Positions 1-11,699 of a DNA stretch of 62,000 nucleotides are shown here, one piece after another (positions within the stretch are counted from its first letter, which is position 1; every line of letters starts with the position of its first letter). Made by a program: the position numbers and the translations under genes. The notes beneath the pieces are model-generated. The model saw only the letters and a program-made list of their open reading frames with translations, was not told where the DNA came from and made no database searches. Location: the NCBI RefSeq assembly GCF_030272615.1, contig NC_081415.1, forward strand, positions 379,281,392 to 379,343,391, in the 5' to 3' direction. Source of the stretch: Cryptomeria japonica (lineage: Eukaryota > Streptophyta > Pinopsida > Cupressales > Cupressaceae).

Positions 1-1700
1 AGTTTAGTGTGCCCACCTTTGATGTTGCGAGCCCACTTTCTCTTGATATTATTAAAGTCATGCCACCTAAACATGTTGAGATCCCTCAATTGGAACTCTA
101 TAATGGAAAAGGTGATCCTCTTACGCATGTCAAAATATTTCAAACCTTGTGTATTGATTTTGCTTATGATCAATGGTTGCTTGCAAAATTGTTTACAAGA
201 ACACTAAGAGATAAGGTTTTACAATGGTATTGCTCTTTGCCTTCTTATTCTATCACTTCCTTTCAACAGCTAGCAAATGCTTTCATCCAACAATTTCAAA
301 ACAACATTGGTCCTAAAATCACTTTGACTGATTTAATGCATTGTAAACAAGGTCTTAAATAAAAAATGACTGATTTTATTGGTAGATATAAGCATTTGTG
401 TGCTCAAATTTCTTTTCGTGTACCTGAAAATGATATTCAAAGAATTTTCATTTCTAATTTACAAAAAGATATCATGGAAAAACTTCTTTTGTCTGAGTTT
501 ACTTCCTTCCCGCAGTTGTATGCAACACTCCACAATTATCAACTGGTTGTGAGTCAAATGGAGAAATCCACTCCTATGGCTCCGAGTGATAAGGGGGAGA
601 GTCTTCAACAACCATTTGTGAAGTTCAAACCAACAAAAAGCCTCATCAAGTTCAATGATCCAATCAACAACAACCATGTGAATGCTACAATAGGTGTGCC
701 TTCTATTTCTAAATTTTTTCGAAGAGAAAGATATTTTACTCCTTTGAATGAATCTTTACATAGTATTAGGTCTCAGTTGTTGCACATAAATGTTATCAAA
801 ATTCCTCCTATAAAATAAGTTGATCCTTCCAAACTTGCATCTCCTTATTTTGATAACAATTCCTTTTGCCAATTTCATTGTCAACCTGGTCATGATACTG
901 AGAAATGTTTTGCATTGAAAAATAAGGTTCAAGACTTGATTGATAATAATACTATATCTGTGGTAGGTGGGAATGATAAAGGGAATAAATTTGTAGCTCC
1001 TCCTAATCAAAATTTTAAAATTTTTACCGATCCCTTGCCATCTCATACCTCTAACGTTATTGAGATTGTGCCTAATTCTCTCAATTCTGAAGAATTCACC
1101 TCTATGGATCCAAACTTGGTTAATATGGTATAAACACAAGATACACCTAAGGATCCTTGTATTACATTTGACCCTAGTGAGACCATTAGAGCATCCAATG
1201 GCCCTTTATACATAGTGGTGAAGGTTAAGGATATCCCTTGCCATGGTGCCCTGATTGATCCATCTTGCATGGTTAATGTCATAACTAAAGAGTATCTTTT
1301 TACTTTACAATTGCATAAACCACTATATGTTGCTTCTCATATGGTTGTGAAGTTATTTTATGGCTTCTCTTGTCCTACCATTGACTCTATCACCCTTCCT
1401 ATTGAAGTCCATACTCAATCCATGGATGTTGACTTTGTTATCATACCTTCTTCTGAGAAATTTCGTGTGGAGTTGGGCTATCCTTGGCTATCTTCCATGA
1501 AGGCTATTTCTTCTCTAATCCACGAGTGTCTTAAATTTCCTCATAATGGAGAAATCATAACTGTGAACCATAGGTTATTTTGTCCATCTAAAAGAAGCCC
1601 TGGTGTTCCTATGATCTCTTTTGGCCTAAACAATTTCAATCTCTTCCATCAAGGAGCAATGCTCTTTTTCAGTCTTATCAAAAATGGAAGAATGATATGA
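1..1700 (+). pseudogene. Tat-like Ty3/gypsy gag and protease-like region, 5' end outside window
   Basis: One reading frame runs from the window edge to 1700, broken only by in-frame stops at 360-362, 816-818 and 1131-1133. The first 260 codons are a retrotransposon gag capsid-type domain, rich in aromatic and helical stretches such as VLQWYCSLP and NDIQRIFISNL. Near 864-908 lies the zinc-binding motif FCQFHCQPGHDTEKC, the C-H-GH-TE-C pattern usual in Tat/Athila gag. From about 1215 a retropepsin-like domain follows, with GALIDPSC where D-S/T-G-A would be expected, so the catalytic loop is altered. The late sequence LGYPWLSSM fits the C-terminal part of the same fold. Gag packages the element RNA and the protease would process it. 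Recognition is by motif and order; the exact lineage is a judgement. Confidence 0.75.
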
Positions 1701-2345
1701 TCTTATGCTTAAGTCAACCTAGACAGCCAACACTTGACACTCCTATTATTCTTTAAGATGAGCTTCTTCCTCTCTCAGATAGAACTAATCTCCCTCCTAA
1801 GGAAAATTGTCCACCTACCCCTATGGATGTAACTTTACCTTCTCTTAAGGAGAGCAATAGTATTCCTCCTAAGGTTAGACCTATACCTCCTCCTCATGAT
1901 GGACTTGGTCTCCTTCCTACACCTAATATTATTTCTTTCTATGGCGTAGTTCCACCTCCTTCCTCTTATCAAGAGAAGAGGTCTGCTTCTCCTCTTGTTC
2001 AACCAAAAAGACCTCAACCTAAACCTTCCACTATCAAGGAGAGAAACATTCCTACTTTTTCAAGTGTTCCTCCTTCTCCTTAGCATTCCACTAAAATTGT
2101 GTTCAATCTCATGAAGTTATCCCTCAAAATGCTCAATCTCCTCAGACTCCAACCGTTGACATGATTCCCTTTTCTCCTAAGAAACATGTTCAACCAACAT
2201 CTCCAAATCATAAGATACATGAAACATGTGATGGTGTTACTCCTATTCATGTTCTTTCTCCTCTTTCTGATAGTGAGTATGAATATGTTGATGTGGACAA
2301 ACATTTATTAGATGAGTTTTCACAAGCCCTAACCCTAGCTCCTTG
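1701..2345 (+). pseudogene. Proline-rich tail region of the Tat-like gag/protease polyprotein
   Basis: Past the stop at 1698-1700 the coding signal continues in shifting frames: a proline/serine-rich stretch at about 1823-2083 and another at 2161-2343 ending ALTLAP and a stop. Composition is low-complexity (PP, SP, KP) like the linker that follows the protease in this kind of element. No reverse transcriptase, RNase H or integrase motif appears between here and the polypurine tract near 3180, so the element is not pol-bearing. I infer at least two frameshifts. The function of the tail is not known. Confidence 0.5.
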
Positions 2346-3174
2346 AATCAAACAAAGTGACTTACAACATGAGCATAGTCCTTGTTTGGATCTTGTGATA
2401 GCTCCATCTGTTGTGCTCGATATCGCTCCTCTGGCATGTTTCTCGCCTTCCTAAAATAGTGATCATTCCTCTCTCTCTCTCTTTTCTTTCTCTTTGTGAC
2501 CATTCTCCTATGTGTATCCTTGTTCTTCTATTGTTCCCTTAATGTCTACTTAGGGATTATGCAAAGCATTGAGATATTTTTTTTCTCTCTTTCATGTTGA
2601 CTCAAAAGACACCCTCTCTTCTGTTTCTTCTATGGTAGTATCCTTCTTTGGGGAATGAAGATTATTGTATGCATATACATACATGAGTTATCATACAACA
2701 TACTGACCCCGAGGAAAGAGACACTACCTCGTGTTTTGTGTTCATTATCCTTGGGTTTATTCCTCGATTGGGGCCTAAATCCTTGTGATAACGTGCTGCC
2801 TCCTTCTTTCTCTCTTGGGTGTATCCTACCTTAAAGCAATCACTCTTGATAAGGCGCGTATGATAACTTTAACATGGGGGCATACACTCCGCTTATATTT
2901 TCCTTCTTGTGATACTTAGAATTACTTAGTGAACTTTGTTTTGCTTTGTAATCGTTTTATCCTTGCTTTCATGACTCATAGTGAAGGGAACTTTGCTACT
3001 TGCAATCATAGTTCTCCCCTTCTCGATCTTCCCTTTTACTTTGTCAATCGAAGTCATAAGATCCTAAGTCCACTAGGGGCTTGGCGCATCTTGCCTCCTT
3101 GATGTGGTAAAATTCTTTCAATCTTGTTTCCTTGTAATTTACAAGTAGTATTGGCATATGCTTATACTCCCGCT
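2346..3174 (+). other. 3' untranslated stretch of the Tat-like element, no gene seen
   Basis: Pyrimidine-rich sequence with runs of CTCTCT, several short A/T tracts and no open frame worth reporting. It lies between the last coding remnant and the polypurine tract, as expected for a 3' UTR. Confidence 0.4.
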
Positions 3175-3186
3175 AAAGTGGGGGCT
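3175..3186 (+). promoter_or_regulatory. Candidate polypurine tract
   Basis: AAAGTGGGGGC directly before a sequence resembling an LTR start. Position and G-run match the polypurine tract that primes second-strand synthesis in Tat-type elements. Confidence 0.5.
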
Positions 3187-3189
3187 AAA

Positions 3190-4450
3190 TATAGTATCAT
3201 AAAATTGCGACCCTAGAATTTTTTTACTGCATTAGGGTCCTCACACATGCAAACTTGAATCCTCTAGCCTAATCGGAGACCGAAGATTGCTCGACTTGCA
3301 AAAATAGCTTCTTCCTTGGCCTCTACATCACCCCAACTACATTCTGCCTTGGAGAAAAGGGTAGGATAGGGGCGTGGCACCATTGTACCCCCTTGGACAG
3401 GGGCATGGCTCCCTTTTCCTCCCAATACAGTGGCATGGTGCCCCTATCCCTGCCCTATTTTGGGGAAAGACCCTTCCTAGAGCATGAATTGTAGGTTGTA
3501 CCTCAGGTGGGAAACTCCCCCGATGTCGGCCTGTGAGGAAATTCAAATCCACCAAACATGTATTTAAGCGGCCATTCGCTCTCTCATTTTGATAAGTTCA
3601 ATAAGTTAGATGAGTGGAATTTTGATAAGGTCATGTCGCATAAGAGATCAAGAATTCAAGAGCATTCAAGCATTCTTTTCCAGCATTGAGCATTCTCAAG
3701 TCTCCCTTCAAGGCTAGGTGTTGCATTCAAGTCAAGGATTCAACTATTGAAGAGGAGATTGATTTCAACATTCAATTCCTCACAAGAATTATTATCAACA
3801 TTTCTATTACAACCTCCCTTGATGTAATGTACAATTCAGTCTTTCATTTACATCTACTTGCAAGTACTTTCTCTCATTACTTGGTTAATTCCAAAACTAG
3901 GGTTTGACCTAAAGGAAAACCCCCAATCCCAACCCATTTTCATCTCTTTTTTGTGTGTAGATTGTAGTTGTGCAGCTGTACTTTCAGATTCGAGCTTCAT
4001 TTGCAAAGGTGGAAAAACCCTTTTTGTTTCGCCGAGTTTTTGGAGGATCGTGTACATTCCTGCCATGGTCTGGGAAACTTTTCCTCAAATTCGCAGGGCG
4101 ACCTCATCTCGACATTTTACTATCATATCCAGGTGCACAACCGCATCCCATATTCTAATTTCAAGTGATAATCAGTTCTTTGTCACTTTGGCACTACATA
4201 ATTCAATCAATTCCTTTATAAATGAAACAAGGAAGAGGGGATCAACTTAGCATTCCTAATTCATTCAGAATTCAATCTACCATCTTTGTGTGGAGAGATT
4301 GAATCTAGTGAACTATCCTTCCACCTTCCTAATGTAATGGTGAAAAGTGCTTGAATGGTAATCGATAGCGAAACTCTCATCTATCTTTGAGGGAAAGGTT
4401 AGTTTTCCTTCTTGATTTAGCATTCACCATTTTCCCACCATTACACCATG
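3190..4450 (+). repeat. Probable LTR of the Tat-like element (outer end uncertain)
   Basis: Begins just after the polypurine tract with TATAGTATCATAAAATTGCG. A TATA-like TATTTAAG sits at 3561-3568. A G/C-rich stretch at 3350-3480 contains imperfect GGGGCRTGGC repeats. No second copy lies in the window, so the right edge is set only by where the style of sequence changes; no primer-binding site follows it. Confidence 0.4.
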
Positions 4451-4620
4451 AATCCAAGCAATCAACATCATATCTAGAGAATGGACAAATATGGACCACA
4501 AACATCACTATTAATTACCAGTCAACACTGAACATCATCTGAAGCACAACTTTTGGAGCATCAAAGAAATCAGAAAACATATGCCAAATCACCAACTTAG
4601 AAAACCTCATAGAAACCTAT

Positions 4621-4870
4621 TGGAATAAGTCAAAATTGACTTAGATATATGTCAAAGAGTTTCAGTTTAAAACAATGACTACTTGTATATTTGTCCTCTT
4701 CCTCTAGTTTGTTGTTATTCTCTAGTAGTTAGGTATTAGTTTCTTTAGTGTATTTGTAGGGAAGCAGTTTGTCTTCACCGCTGTATAAATATGTACTATT
4801 TGTTCAATAACAAATATGCATACAATTCCTCTCTTTTGTGTATTTCAACACTATTGTTCTATATTTTCCA
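4621..4870 (+). repeat. Short Ty1/copia-type LTR (about 250 bp)
   Basis: A TG...CA segment that starts TGGAATAAGTC and ends TTTTCCA three bases before a primer-binding site. It contains a TATA box, TATAAATA at 4784-4791, about 87 bp before its end, so a U3-R-U5 order is plausible. No partner LTR is in the window and the internal region after the PBS is not recognisable, so this is a broken or recombined copy. Confidence 0.6.
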
Positions 4871-4873
4871 AAA

Positions 4874-4886
4874 TGGTATTAGAGCC
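4874..4886 (+). promoter_or_regulatory. Primer-binding site for initiator Met tRNA
   Basis: TGGTATTAGAGCC, one base from the common TGGTATCAGAGCC, complementary to the 3' end of initiator methionine tRNA, as in most plant copia elements. Confidence 0.75.
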
Positions 4887-5263
4887 AGTGTGGGCTTAAC
4901 TCCCTCATGGGGGAGCCCAAGATTATGGAGTGTAAACTTTTATGTTTGTGCTAGAATAAGTTTGTTGTTTATTTAGTAGAAGATCACTGTTGTTTGCCAT
5001 AGGTAGTTTGTTGTTGTTGAAGTACCACCAGATATTGTTAGTGATGATGACATCATTGAAGATGAATAGGTCAACACTTTGAAGGTAGGGAGAGATTCAG
5101 TAGAGGCTAGATAGATGCTTAATAGTTTGAGGTGATAATAGATCAGAGAAACTATACCTCATTGAGGTTATGAGACATTCATGTGAGGATTGGTTTCCAA
5201 TAATTTAGGAGAGATCCAAAAAATCTAGAAGTTCAACATCATACCTTTATGAGGGTCCCTAAA
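4887..5263 (+). other. No gene seen
   Basis: Leader-like sequence after the copia primer-binding site grading into unassigned DNA. No coding frame with recognisable motifs. Confidence 0.3.
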
Positions 5264-5830
5264 GTTTCTCCTTCACTCCACCAGATTACATAGGCTCATC
5301 GGTAGTTTGTAGCTTCTCCCCCAAATGCCCTTGACTTATAAGTCTTCAAATTTTGAGGAAAGGGCTCTCTATTTTAGGTTGAGGCTTTTAATCTCGTGAA
5401 AATCCCATCTAAAGAGTTGGAAGAGATATACAAAGTTTTTTTTAGTAGTCTCCAAAACCCCAATAGCCATCTCTTTCTTGGGCTGAAAGTCCTAAAAATG
5501 CAAATCCACAAACTCCTAAGAATTCTCCTCCTTATAATGAGGAGAAAGATATTCCTTAGATTCAAAAGGGGAGATAGGATCATCATGTTCTAGGGAGCTA
5601 TCGAAAATAACAAAAGTGATGGGTACCCCAGTCCCAGGGATCTGAGACCTAGTTCTAGATCTAGATTTGTACCTACAAGTTTTATCTTTCTTGAAGTTTG
5701 CTGCTTTGTCAGATCTTAGTACCTGCACCTGCAACTTGAAAAATGGTGTTTGGGTGGCTATATAGGGTTTTGTATTAGTCAAACCCCTTGTTTTGGTGAT
5801 TTCTACCTCCACAAATAGCTAATAAAATGT
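5264..5830 (-). pseudogene. Second, broken copy of the LINE accessory ORF (C-terminal half)
   Basis: The block 5265-5610 matches 6568-6912 base for base over most of its length, with scattered substitutions and small indels. On the minus strand it reads through the segments SLEHDDPISPF and SPHYKEENS, equivalents of SLEHGDPTSPF and SPHYKERNS in ORF3 of LINE-1. Further upstream (5620-5812) it keeps an extra basic stretch that is different in ORF3. It lies outside the LINE-1 target-site duplication, so LINE-1 landed next to an older relative or a fragment of one. Stops and frameshifts make it non-functional. Confidence 0.6.
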
Positions 5831-5895
5831 TGAAATGTGTGTGCATCATATAATCTCATGCGTTTACAAGATCTTAGTAAGCTAGAATGAAAAAT

Positions 5896-5911
5896 TAGAG
5901 TTCTACCCTAT
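5896..5911. repeat. Left target-site duplication of LINE-1
   Basis: TAGAGTTCTACCCTAT, repeated exactly at 27772-27787. It abuts the T-rich tract that is the complement of the LINE poly(A) tail. Confidence 0.8.
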
Positions 5912-6136
5912 GTTTTTTATTAAGGCAAAATAGGTTTTGAAGGGACCCGAAAGCCTTTACATAGAATTTACATATGATATTTTAGTTAAGCCCCTCAAAA
6001 TAGGGAAGATCAAAGAAACAATAGGACAAATAGAAAAAAAAGACAAACAATGAAAAACTGCCCAACAACAATAAAAAGCCAGCAAAAAGCTAGCAGAGAA
6101 GCCAAGTAACACTAGAAAAAGGGACAACACTAACCC

Positions 6137-7765
6137 ATGTTCTTTAAGGTAACTGCAACTTCATCTTTGAGTTGATCAATATTTTGGGCCATATCCTTTA
6201 AGTCCAGTATATCCTGGGGCATATTAGCAAACCTCTTCTTTGTGCTAGCCCTAGTTCTCTTTCTCAGTCCTGAAGTGTCCTTAGTTCCCAATTTCTTATC
6301 CTAGTCTAGGTCAAAAAATACCTTGTCCTTGTAGAACTTAGCCACCATAGTTCTCATTTTATATATTGTAGCCTTGATAATTTTATGACTGTCTTCCATG
6401 ATTTTCCACAAGGTGGTTTCACATTTGTTAATCCTTTGTTTTCCTTCCTTGAACCTATTATCATACCTATCTTTCATTTTCTCAATAGCCTCCACATTCT
6501 TGGTTAAATAGTCCACCATAATTTTCTTTTCATTTTCATTCCAAAGGGCACAAACATAGGTTCTCTGAAGTTTCTCCTTCACTCCACCAGATTACATAGG
6601 CTCGTCGATAGTTTGTAGCTTCTCCTTGAAATCCCCCTTGACCTATAAGTCTTCAAATTTTGAGGAAAGGGCTCTCTATTTTAGGTTGAGTCTTTTAATC
6701 TTGTGAAAATCCTATCTAAAGACTTGGAAGAGATAAACAAAGTTATTTTTGGCAGTCTCCAAAACCCCAATAGCCATCTCTTGCTTGGGCTGAAAGTCCT
6801 GAAAAACTCAAATCCACAGACTCCTGGGAATTCCTCTCCTTATAATGAGGAGAAAGAGATTTCTTAGAGTCAAAAGGGGAGGTGGGATCACCATGTTCTA
6901 GAGAGCTATTGAAAATAAAAAAAGAAGAGTGTTTACCTTTTCCCTTAGTATTCTTTGCATACTTATCTCCCACCGTCGAAGGATAACCCTTTCCCTTGAT
7001 AGTGCCAACAAACAAATGCTTTTGTTTCCTTTTAGGTTTCTTGGGAGGGGGGGAGCAAACTCTTCATCATCATCCTTAGTGTCCCATCCCCCTTTCTCAA
7101 AGCTATCGCTGCCCTTCATATCATAATTAGAGACCGAAGGAGCCTTATTAGGGTTCTCATAAGCCCTAGCCTTACAATACTTGTAGATAAGCAAAATTAA
7201 ACCTTGATGCAAGACCAAATTAATGTGGGGGTTATTTCTATGTTCATTAATTCTAGCATTCAGAGAAGAAGGCATGTAAAAGGGGAAATAAATCTTCACC
7301 TTATGCCTGAAGTGATTTAGCAGGATGAAGTGGTAAGCATAAATTTTTATAAACCTGTCGCCCTGAGTGAAGAACTCTATGAAGTTCCCTCCAAATGGGC
7401 TTAATTTTCTTTGACTCAAAGTTGGACTTGTTAACCTCAACCATTTCCGCCTTCTCCTTTGCCTTAGGGAATATCTTAACAACACCATTAGATAGCTTCC
7501 TGTCACTATAAAATTTAATTCCTTCCATAGAAAGGTCAATGACCTAAGCAACAAGGCTCTCATCCACCACAAACGCCTTGCCAAAAAGATTGACCTTCCC
7601 ATTCTTCCATTCCTTCACAAAAAACTTAGTCACTCTCTGGTAATATCTATGAAGCCTCTCAAGGAAAGGCGTAAACCCACCTTGATGCAGCCGATACCAA
7701 ATGGTAGCATTGCTTTTTCACTCCTCACAGTTCACGGGCACCACTCTCCTTCTATTTCCACCCAT
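6137..7765 (-). pseudogene. LINE-1 ORF3: unknown protein with globular N-terminus and coiled-coil C-terminus
   Basis: Starts at ATG 7765 with MGGNRRRVVPVNCEE and runs about 540 codons to a stop near 6137. N-terminal segments include YRLHQGGFTPFLERLHRYY, a motif block around GIKFYSDRKLSNG (near 7500), and HFILLNHFRH followed by FPFYMPSSL (near 7260-7340). The middle is rich in S, D, E and P. The C-terminal part (6582-6300) is charged and helical, with repeated K/E and I/M spacing typical of a coiled coil, then a basic patch RKRTRASTKKR. At least five stops and one frameshift (near 7400) break it. I recall similar proteins as unnamed TE-linked plant genes, but no function can be given. Gag-like or host-interaction roles are guesses. 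Confidence 0.6.
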
Positions 7766-8049
7766 CTTGCAGAACAAAGAAAGATAAGCCCAAGAAAGGT
7801 AGAAAACCAAACCACACTCAGAAGAGCCTACAAACTTGATAAATCCAATAATAACCTAGAAAGCGTGCGAAATAACTATGAAGACACTAATATCCAGGGC
7901 TTTATGACAATTGTCGTTCGCACTAATGATTACATAATCAATGATTTTCATTATTAAAAGAAATGGGAAAATTTCTAATATTACAATGTGTTCAATCATA
8001 TGATAAATGGGATTTAACATCTCTCGCCAGGGTGTCCTCCCCATACCAA

Positions 8050-10763
8050 GTGTATTTTGATTTAGATTTCACCCCCAAATTAGCAAGACAATTAGCCATG
8101 GTGTTGATTTCCCTATTGCCATGAGAAATGAAGAATCTTTTGAAGGATTGAATTATCTCAAGTGAGGTCTTTATAATACTTTCAATAGTCCATGAAGCTT
8201 TATACTCCTCTTTAAGACATTTTATATGTTGTTAGAATCACCTTCAATCCATATCATTCTGCAATTAAGACGCCTTGCAATTTCTAGTATTCGGTAGGCA
8301 CCCATGGCTTTCGCTAGGTGGTTAGTCTGGCTACCCATGGGGAGTACCATCGATGCAAGACATATACCATTCTCATCTCGAATCACTCCCCCACACCCAG
8401 CCAACCTCGGGTTACCCTTAGCCGCACCATCAAAGTTAATCTTCACCCATCATCTAGGAGGAAACTACCAAACTTGACCCTCTCTAGTCTTCTTTATCTA
8501 ACCCATTGGATTAGGTAAATTAAATTTTAACTGCCACTCCCTTGACACTGAAAGATCAACATACTTGCAAGGGACACTAAGAATTTTTCTTATATTTCCA
8601 CCCAAAAGATTAATATTCTCCCTAATAGCCCTACAAATTTTCTTAGAAACCACCTTAGGAGGAAGGACAGAGTCCCTAAAGATTCTGTTAGTTCTCTCCT
8701 TCCAAACCCCCATGAGAGGTGAGGAAAGATAAAAGACCAAATAACTTCAATGACATGATGGGAAGAAGGACAAACCCATTGAAGGAAGAGGTCTTGGACC
8801 GAGTCAGGGAACATCAAACCAAGATTTCATTTCTACAAGATTCTGCTCCAGATTTCAAAAGTATATGAACAGTGGAGCAAGATATGAGAAACATGTTCTT
8901 CAACCTGTATACACAAATAGCACCTATTGGGGATCATGAAACCTCTTCGAAAAATATTGTCCATAGTGAGAACCTTATTCTAAAGAATGAGACAAAAAAA
9001 TATATTGACTTTTGGAATGATATCTTTCAACTAGGCTCTCATCCAAAAAGGAGGGGGTGACGAGGAGGAAGTTAGGAAAGAGACAACAGAAGCCATCAAA
9101 AAACATCTAGAGGAAGTTCTATTCCAGATCAAATGCTCCTCAAAAGAAGGGCTAAGAGTCTGATAATTAAGAGAAAGTTGAATGGAAAGAAGGGCTTCAC
9201 TCACTGCTAAAAGGTTGACCCAATGATGATCTCTCCAATAATCAGCCACAAATGATCCAAATATGAATTTGCAGTCATCCACAAAAGGGGACAAGGAAAA
9301 AATACAACATAACGGTTCATCAAATAGCCAAATATCTTCCCAAAACCTGATCTTTCTACCATCACCAACCTTCCATCCTACATCTAAAGCCACCACATTT
9401 ATTTATTTAAGCACATTATTCTAGAGCTGAGACCCAGAAGGAATAGCAGAGGAACAAATAAACTCCTTCAACGAGGAGATACCATGCAGATACTTACTTT
9501 TCTAGATAGAGTTCCACTCCATTTTCTCTTTAAAGATTCTCCAAATTTGCTGAGAGAAGGGAAGAAGATCTTGATAATTCTAATACCAAGTCACCCCCAA
9601 TCTTTTAGGCTTGCAAACACACTCCCAAGAAAGCAACGAAATACGGTTCCTCTCCTCAACTCTAAATTTTTTTAATGATATCCACAAACTTTGAAGGAAT
9701 CTTGATCAAACTTAAAGCATAGATAGGCAAATTTTGGAGTGAATATTTTAAAAGTTGAATCTTACCAGCTTGGCTAAGTAGGGATCCTTTCCATCCAGCA
9801 AGCTTCTTAATGAATATATCAGTCAAAGAGTTCCAAAAGGAATCTGATGGCTTCAAGCATAGGGGGAGACCCAGATGAGTAGAAGGAAGATATCCAATAT
9901 CACAACCAAGAATGTTAGGAATCCTTCTATGTTTATCCTCAGGAGTATTAATGAAAAACAGAGCTCTTTCTCCAATTGATTAGCTGCCCTGAAGCCTGAC
10001 CATAAAGGCTCACAATTTTCTTCAGCATCCTAGCTTCCTTAATGGTAGAGCTACCCAACATAATAGTATCATCAACAGACTATTGGTGAGAGCACACCAA
10101 GTTTGAGGATGAAGGATTCAAGCCTTGAACTGTCCCTCCAAAAACTAACATCTGCAAGTATCTCCCAAACTTTCCGCCATAATAGAAAAGAGAATAGGAA
10201 AGATGGGGTCACCTTGTCTGAGGCCTCTAGAAGGCAAAAAAATGGGATGGAGAGTCATTAACAATCACAACAAGAGAAGTAGAAAGTAGCTGCCAAATGG
10301 GTTGAAGGAATCTATTTCCAAAGCCAAATTCCCTAAGAATTTAAACAAAAAATGCCAGTCCACCTGATTATAGGCTTTGGATAATTCCAATTTCATAAGG
10401 AACCCCTTCTTTTTGGAAGCTTCTAAAGAATGTATATTTTCATGCACAATGATATTCGAATCAAGGATTTGTTTGCCTGGTACAAAACCATTTTGTTGAG
10501 GGGATATAATCAAAGGCAAAAGGAACATAAGTCTTGAGGAAAAACTTTCAATATAATCTTATAAAATAAATTGCAAAGGATGATGGGGCAGAAGCAATCC
10601 ATAGAAGCATCTCCCGAAGATTTAGGAACCAAAACAATAAAAGTAGAATTCAACTCTTTAAGTAAATTTCCAGCTCCAAATAATTTCCTGACAACATTTA
10701 CAACATCCAAATCCATGATATGCCAAAACTTTAGGAAAAAAAACATGGGGAAACCACCAGGCA
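8050..10763 (-). pseudogene. LINE-1 ORF2, 3' part: reverse transcriptase, zf-RVT region and RNase H
   Basis: Continues the RT that is cut at 10771. Motifs in order on the minus strand: PQQNGFVPGKQILDSNI near 10490, LELSKAYNQVDW near 10390 (family LDLSKAYDKVDW, so the catalytic Asp is changed to Glu), SVDDTIML near 10065 (the F/YADD box, altered), WKGSLLSQAGKIQLLK near 9790, GDGRKIRFWEDIW near 9350, a WKERTNRIF block near 8690, then RNase H starting INFDGAAKGNP at about 8440 with WIEGDSNN at 8250. The RNase H Glu is not clear. Stops and frameshifts occur every few hundred bases. This enzyme would nick-prime and copy LINE RNA; it cannot be active here. Confidence 0.8.
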
Positions 10764-10771
10764 CCGGAGCT
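10764..10771. repeat. Left 8-bp target-site duplication of the hAT element
   Basis: CCGGAGCT, matched by CTGGAGCT at 25330-25337 (7 of 8). Both copies lie in the codons for the Lys-Ala-Pro motif of the LINE RT. Confidence 0.75.
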
Positions 10772-10785
10772 CAAAGATTATTTTA
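10772..10785. repeat. Left terminal inverted repeat of the hAT element
   Basis: CAAAGATTATTTTA; pairs with the complement of 25316-25329 at 10 of 14 positions. Confidence 0.65.
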
Positions 10786-10789
10786 GTGG

Positions 10790-11300
10790 CAAATAGTCGC
10801 CAATGGTGAATTTTTCACATCGGCGACTTGGGAAATGGCAAATATTTTGTACTGACTGGGAATGGCCATGTCGCCAGAACATTATCAATTTCCATCAAAG
10901 TCACGGGCCGATCGCCATATGTTTTAGGCAATTAAATGTTTCTATGCGATGATTTCGCCAATACAATATACGATGGACACATGGTAAATTTAATTTTTTC
11001 GCCTACATTCTCCGAGGTTGCCTTAATAGACGACCATAATTTGCCTATAGGCATGTGAAGATTTGTTAGCCAAGAGGACCCAATTCGCCTGACATTTTAC
11101 CGATGCATGTCTCCATTCACCCCAAATTTTGCCAACTATATTATATTTGCCTATTATTTGGATGACCTATAATCGCCTCAAAAATTACATTAGTCATATT
11201 TGTATGACCTATAATTGCCTCAAAAATTACATAAGTCACGTTATAGTTACAAGGGGCCAAATATTTGTATACCATGTAAAATTCCCGCGGAATTCGCCAT
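10790..11300 (+). promoter_or_regulatory. Left subterminal repeats of the hAT element
   Basis: Repeated [A/T]TCGCC or close variants near 10796, 10870, 10911, 10948, 10999, 11088, 11177 and 11294, plus TTTGCC/ATTGCC variants between. Subterminal motifs of this size are where hAT transposases bind. The region is otherwise non-coding. Confidence 0.5.
11155..11243 (+). repeat. Tandem duplication of about 43 bp
   Basis: Two head-to-tail copies of a unit containing ATGACCTATAATCGCCTCAA, then AAATTACAT; the second copy has ATTGCC for ATCGCC. Lies within the left subterminal region. Confidence 0.75.
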
Positions 11301-11310
11301 ATAAGGATTG

Positions 11311-11320
11311 GTATAAATAC
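11311..11320 (+). promoter_or_regulatory. TATA box of the hAT transposase gene
   Basis: GTATAAATAC, about 380 bp before the transposase ATG. A likely 5' intron follows: donor AAAGGTGAGC near 11451 and acceptor TTTTTTTGCCAG near 11681. Confidence 0.5.
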
Positions 11321-11699
11321 ATGCAAAGATCAGATCTATCTCAACACAATCTAGTGGGTTCTAGGCTCTGAATTATGATCAATAGCAAAGTTTTAGACCA
11401 AGGAAAATCATTGTTGTTGACTGCATTGGCGACTGCTAGTGACCTAAAGGTGAGCGATCATATTTTTGAAGTGTTATAATATTATTCTAAATTTATCTAT
11501 ATTTGTTTGCATTGTTGAGTTCATTTTTCTTTAGTGGTGACCCATCAGTGCCAAGTAGTTAGGAATCATGGGGGACATTTAAACCTTAGACATCTAGATT
11601 GTAGGTCATAGGGCCAATGAAACATATATTATGTATTATAGTCTAATATTGCTTCTTCAAATAATTGATATTTTTTTGCCAGCCTTTATTTTGTTAGAG

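Noticed and set aside
3337-3555. Minus-strand ORF rich in Pro, Gly and Arg
   Set aside because: Arises from G/C-rich imperfect repeats in the LTR and matches no family.
7940-7970. Possible internal LINE 3' end (TTTTAATAATGAAAA on the minus strand)
   Set aside because: No duplication starts here, while a perfect 16-bp duplication joins 5912 and 27771; kept only as the alternative for the ORF3 finding.
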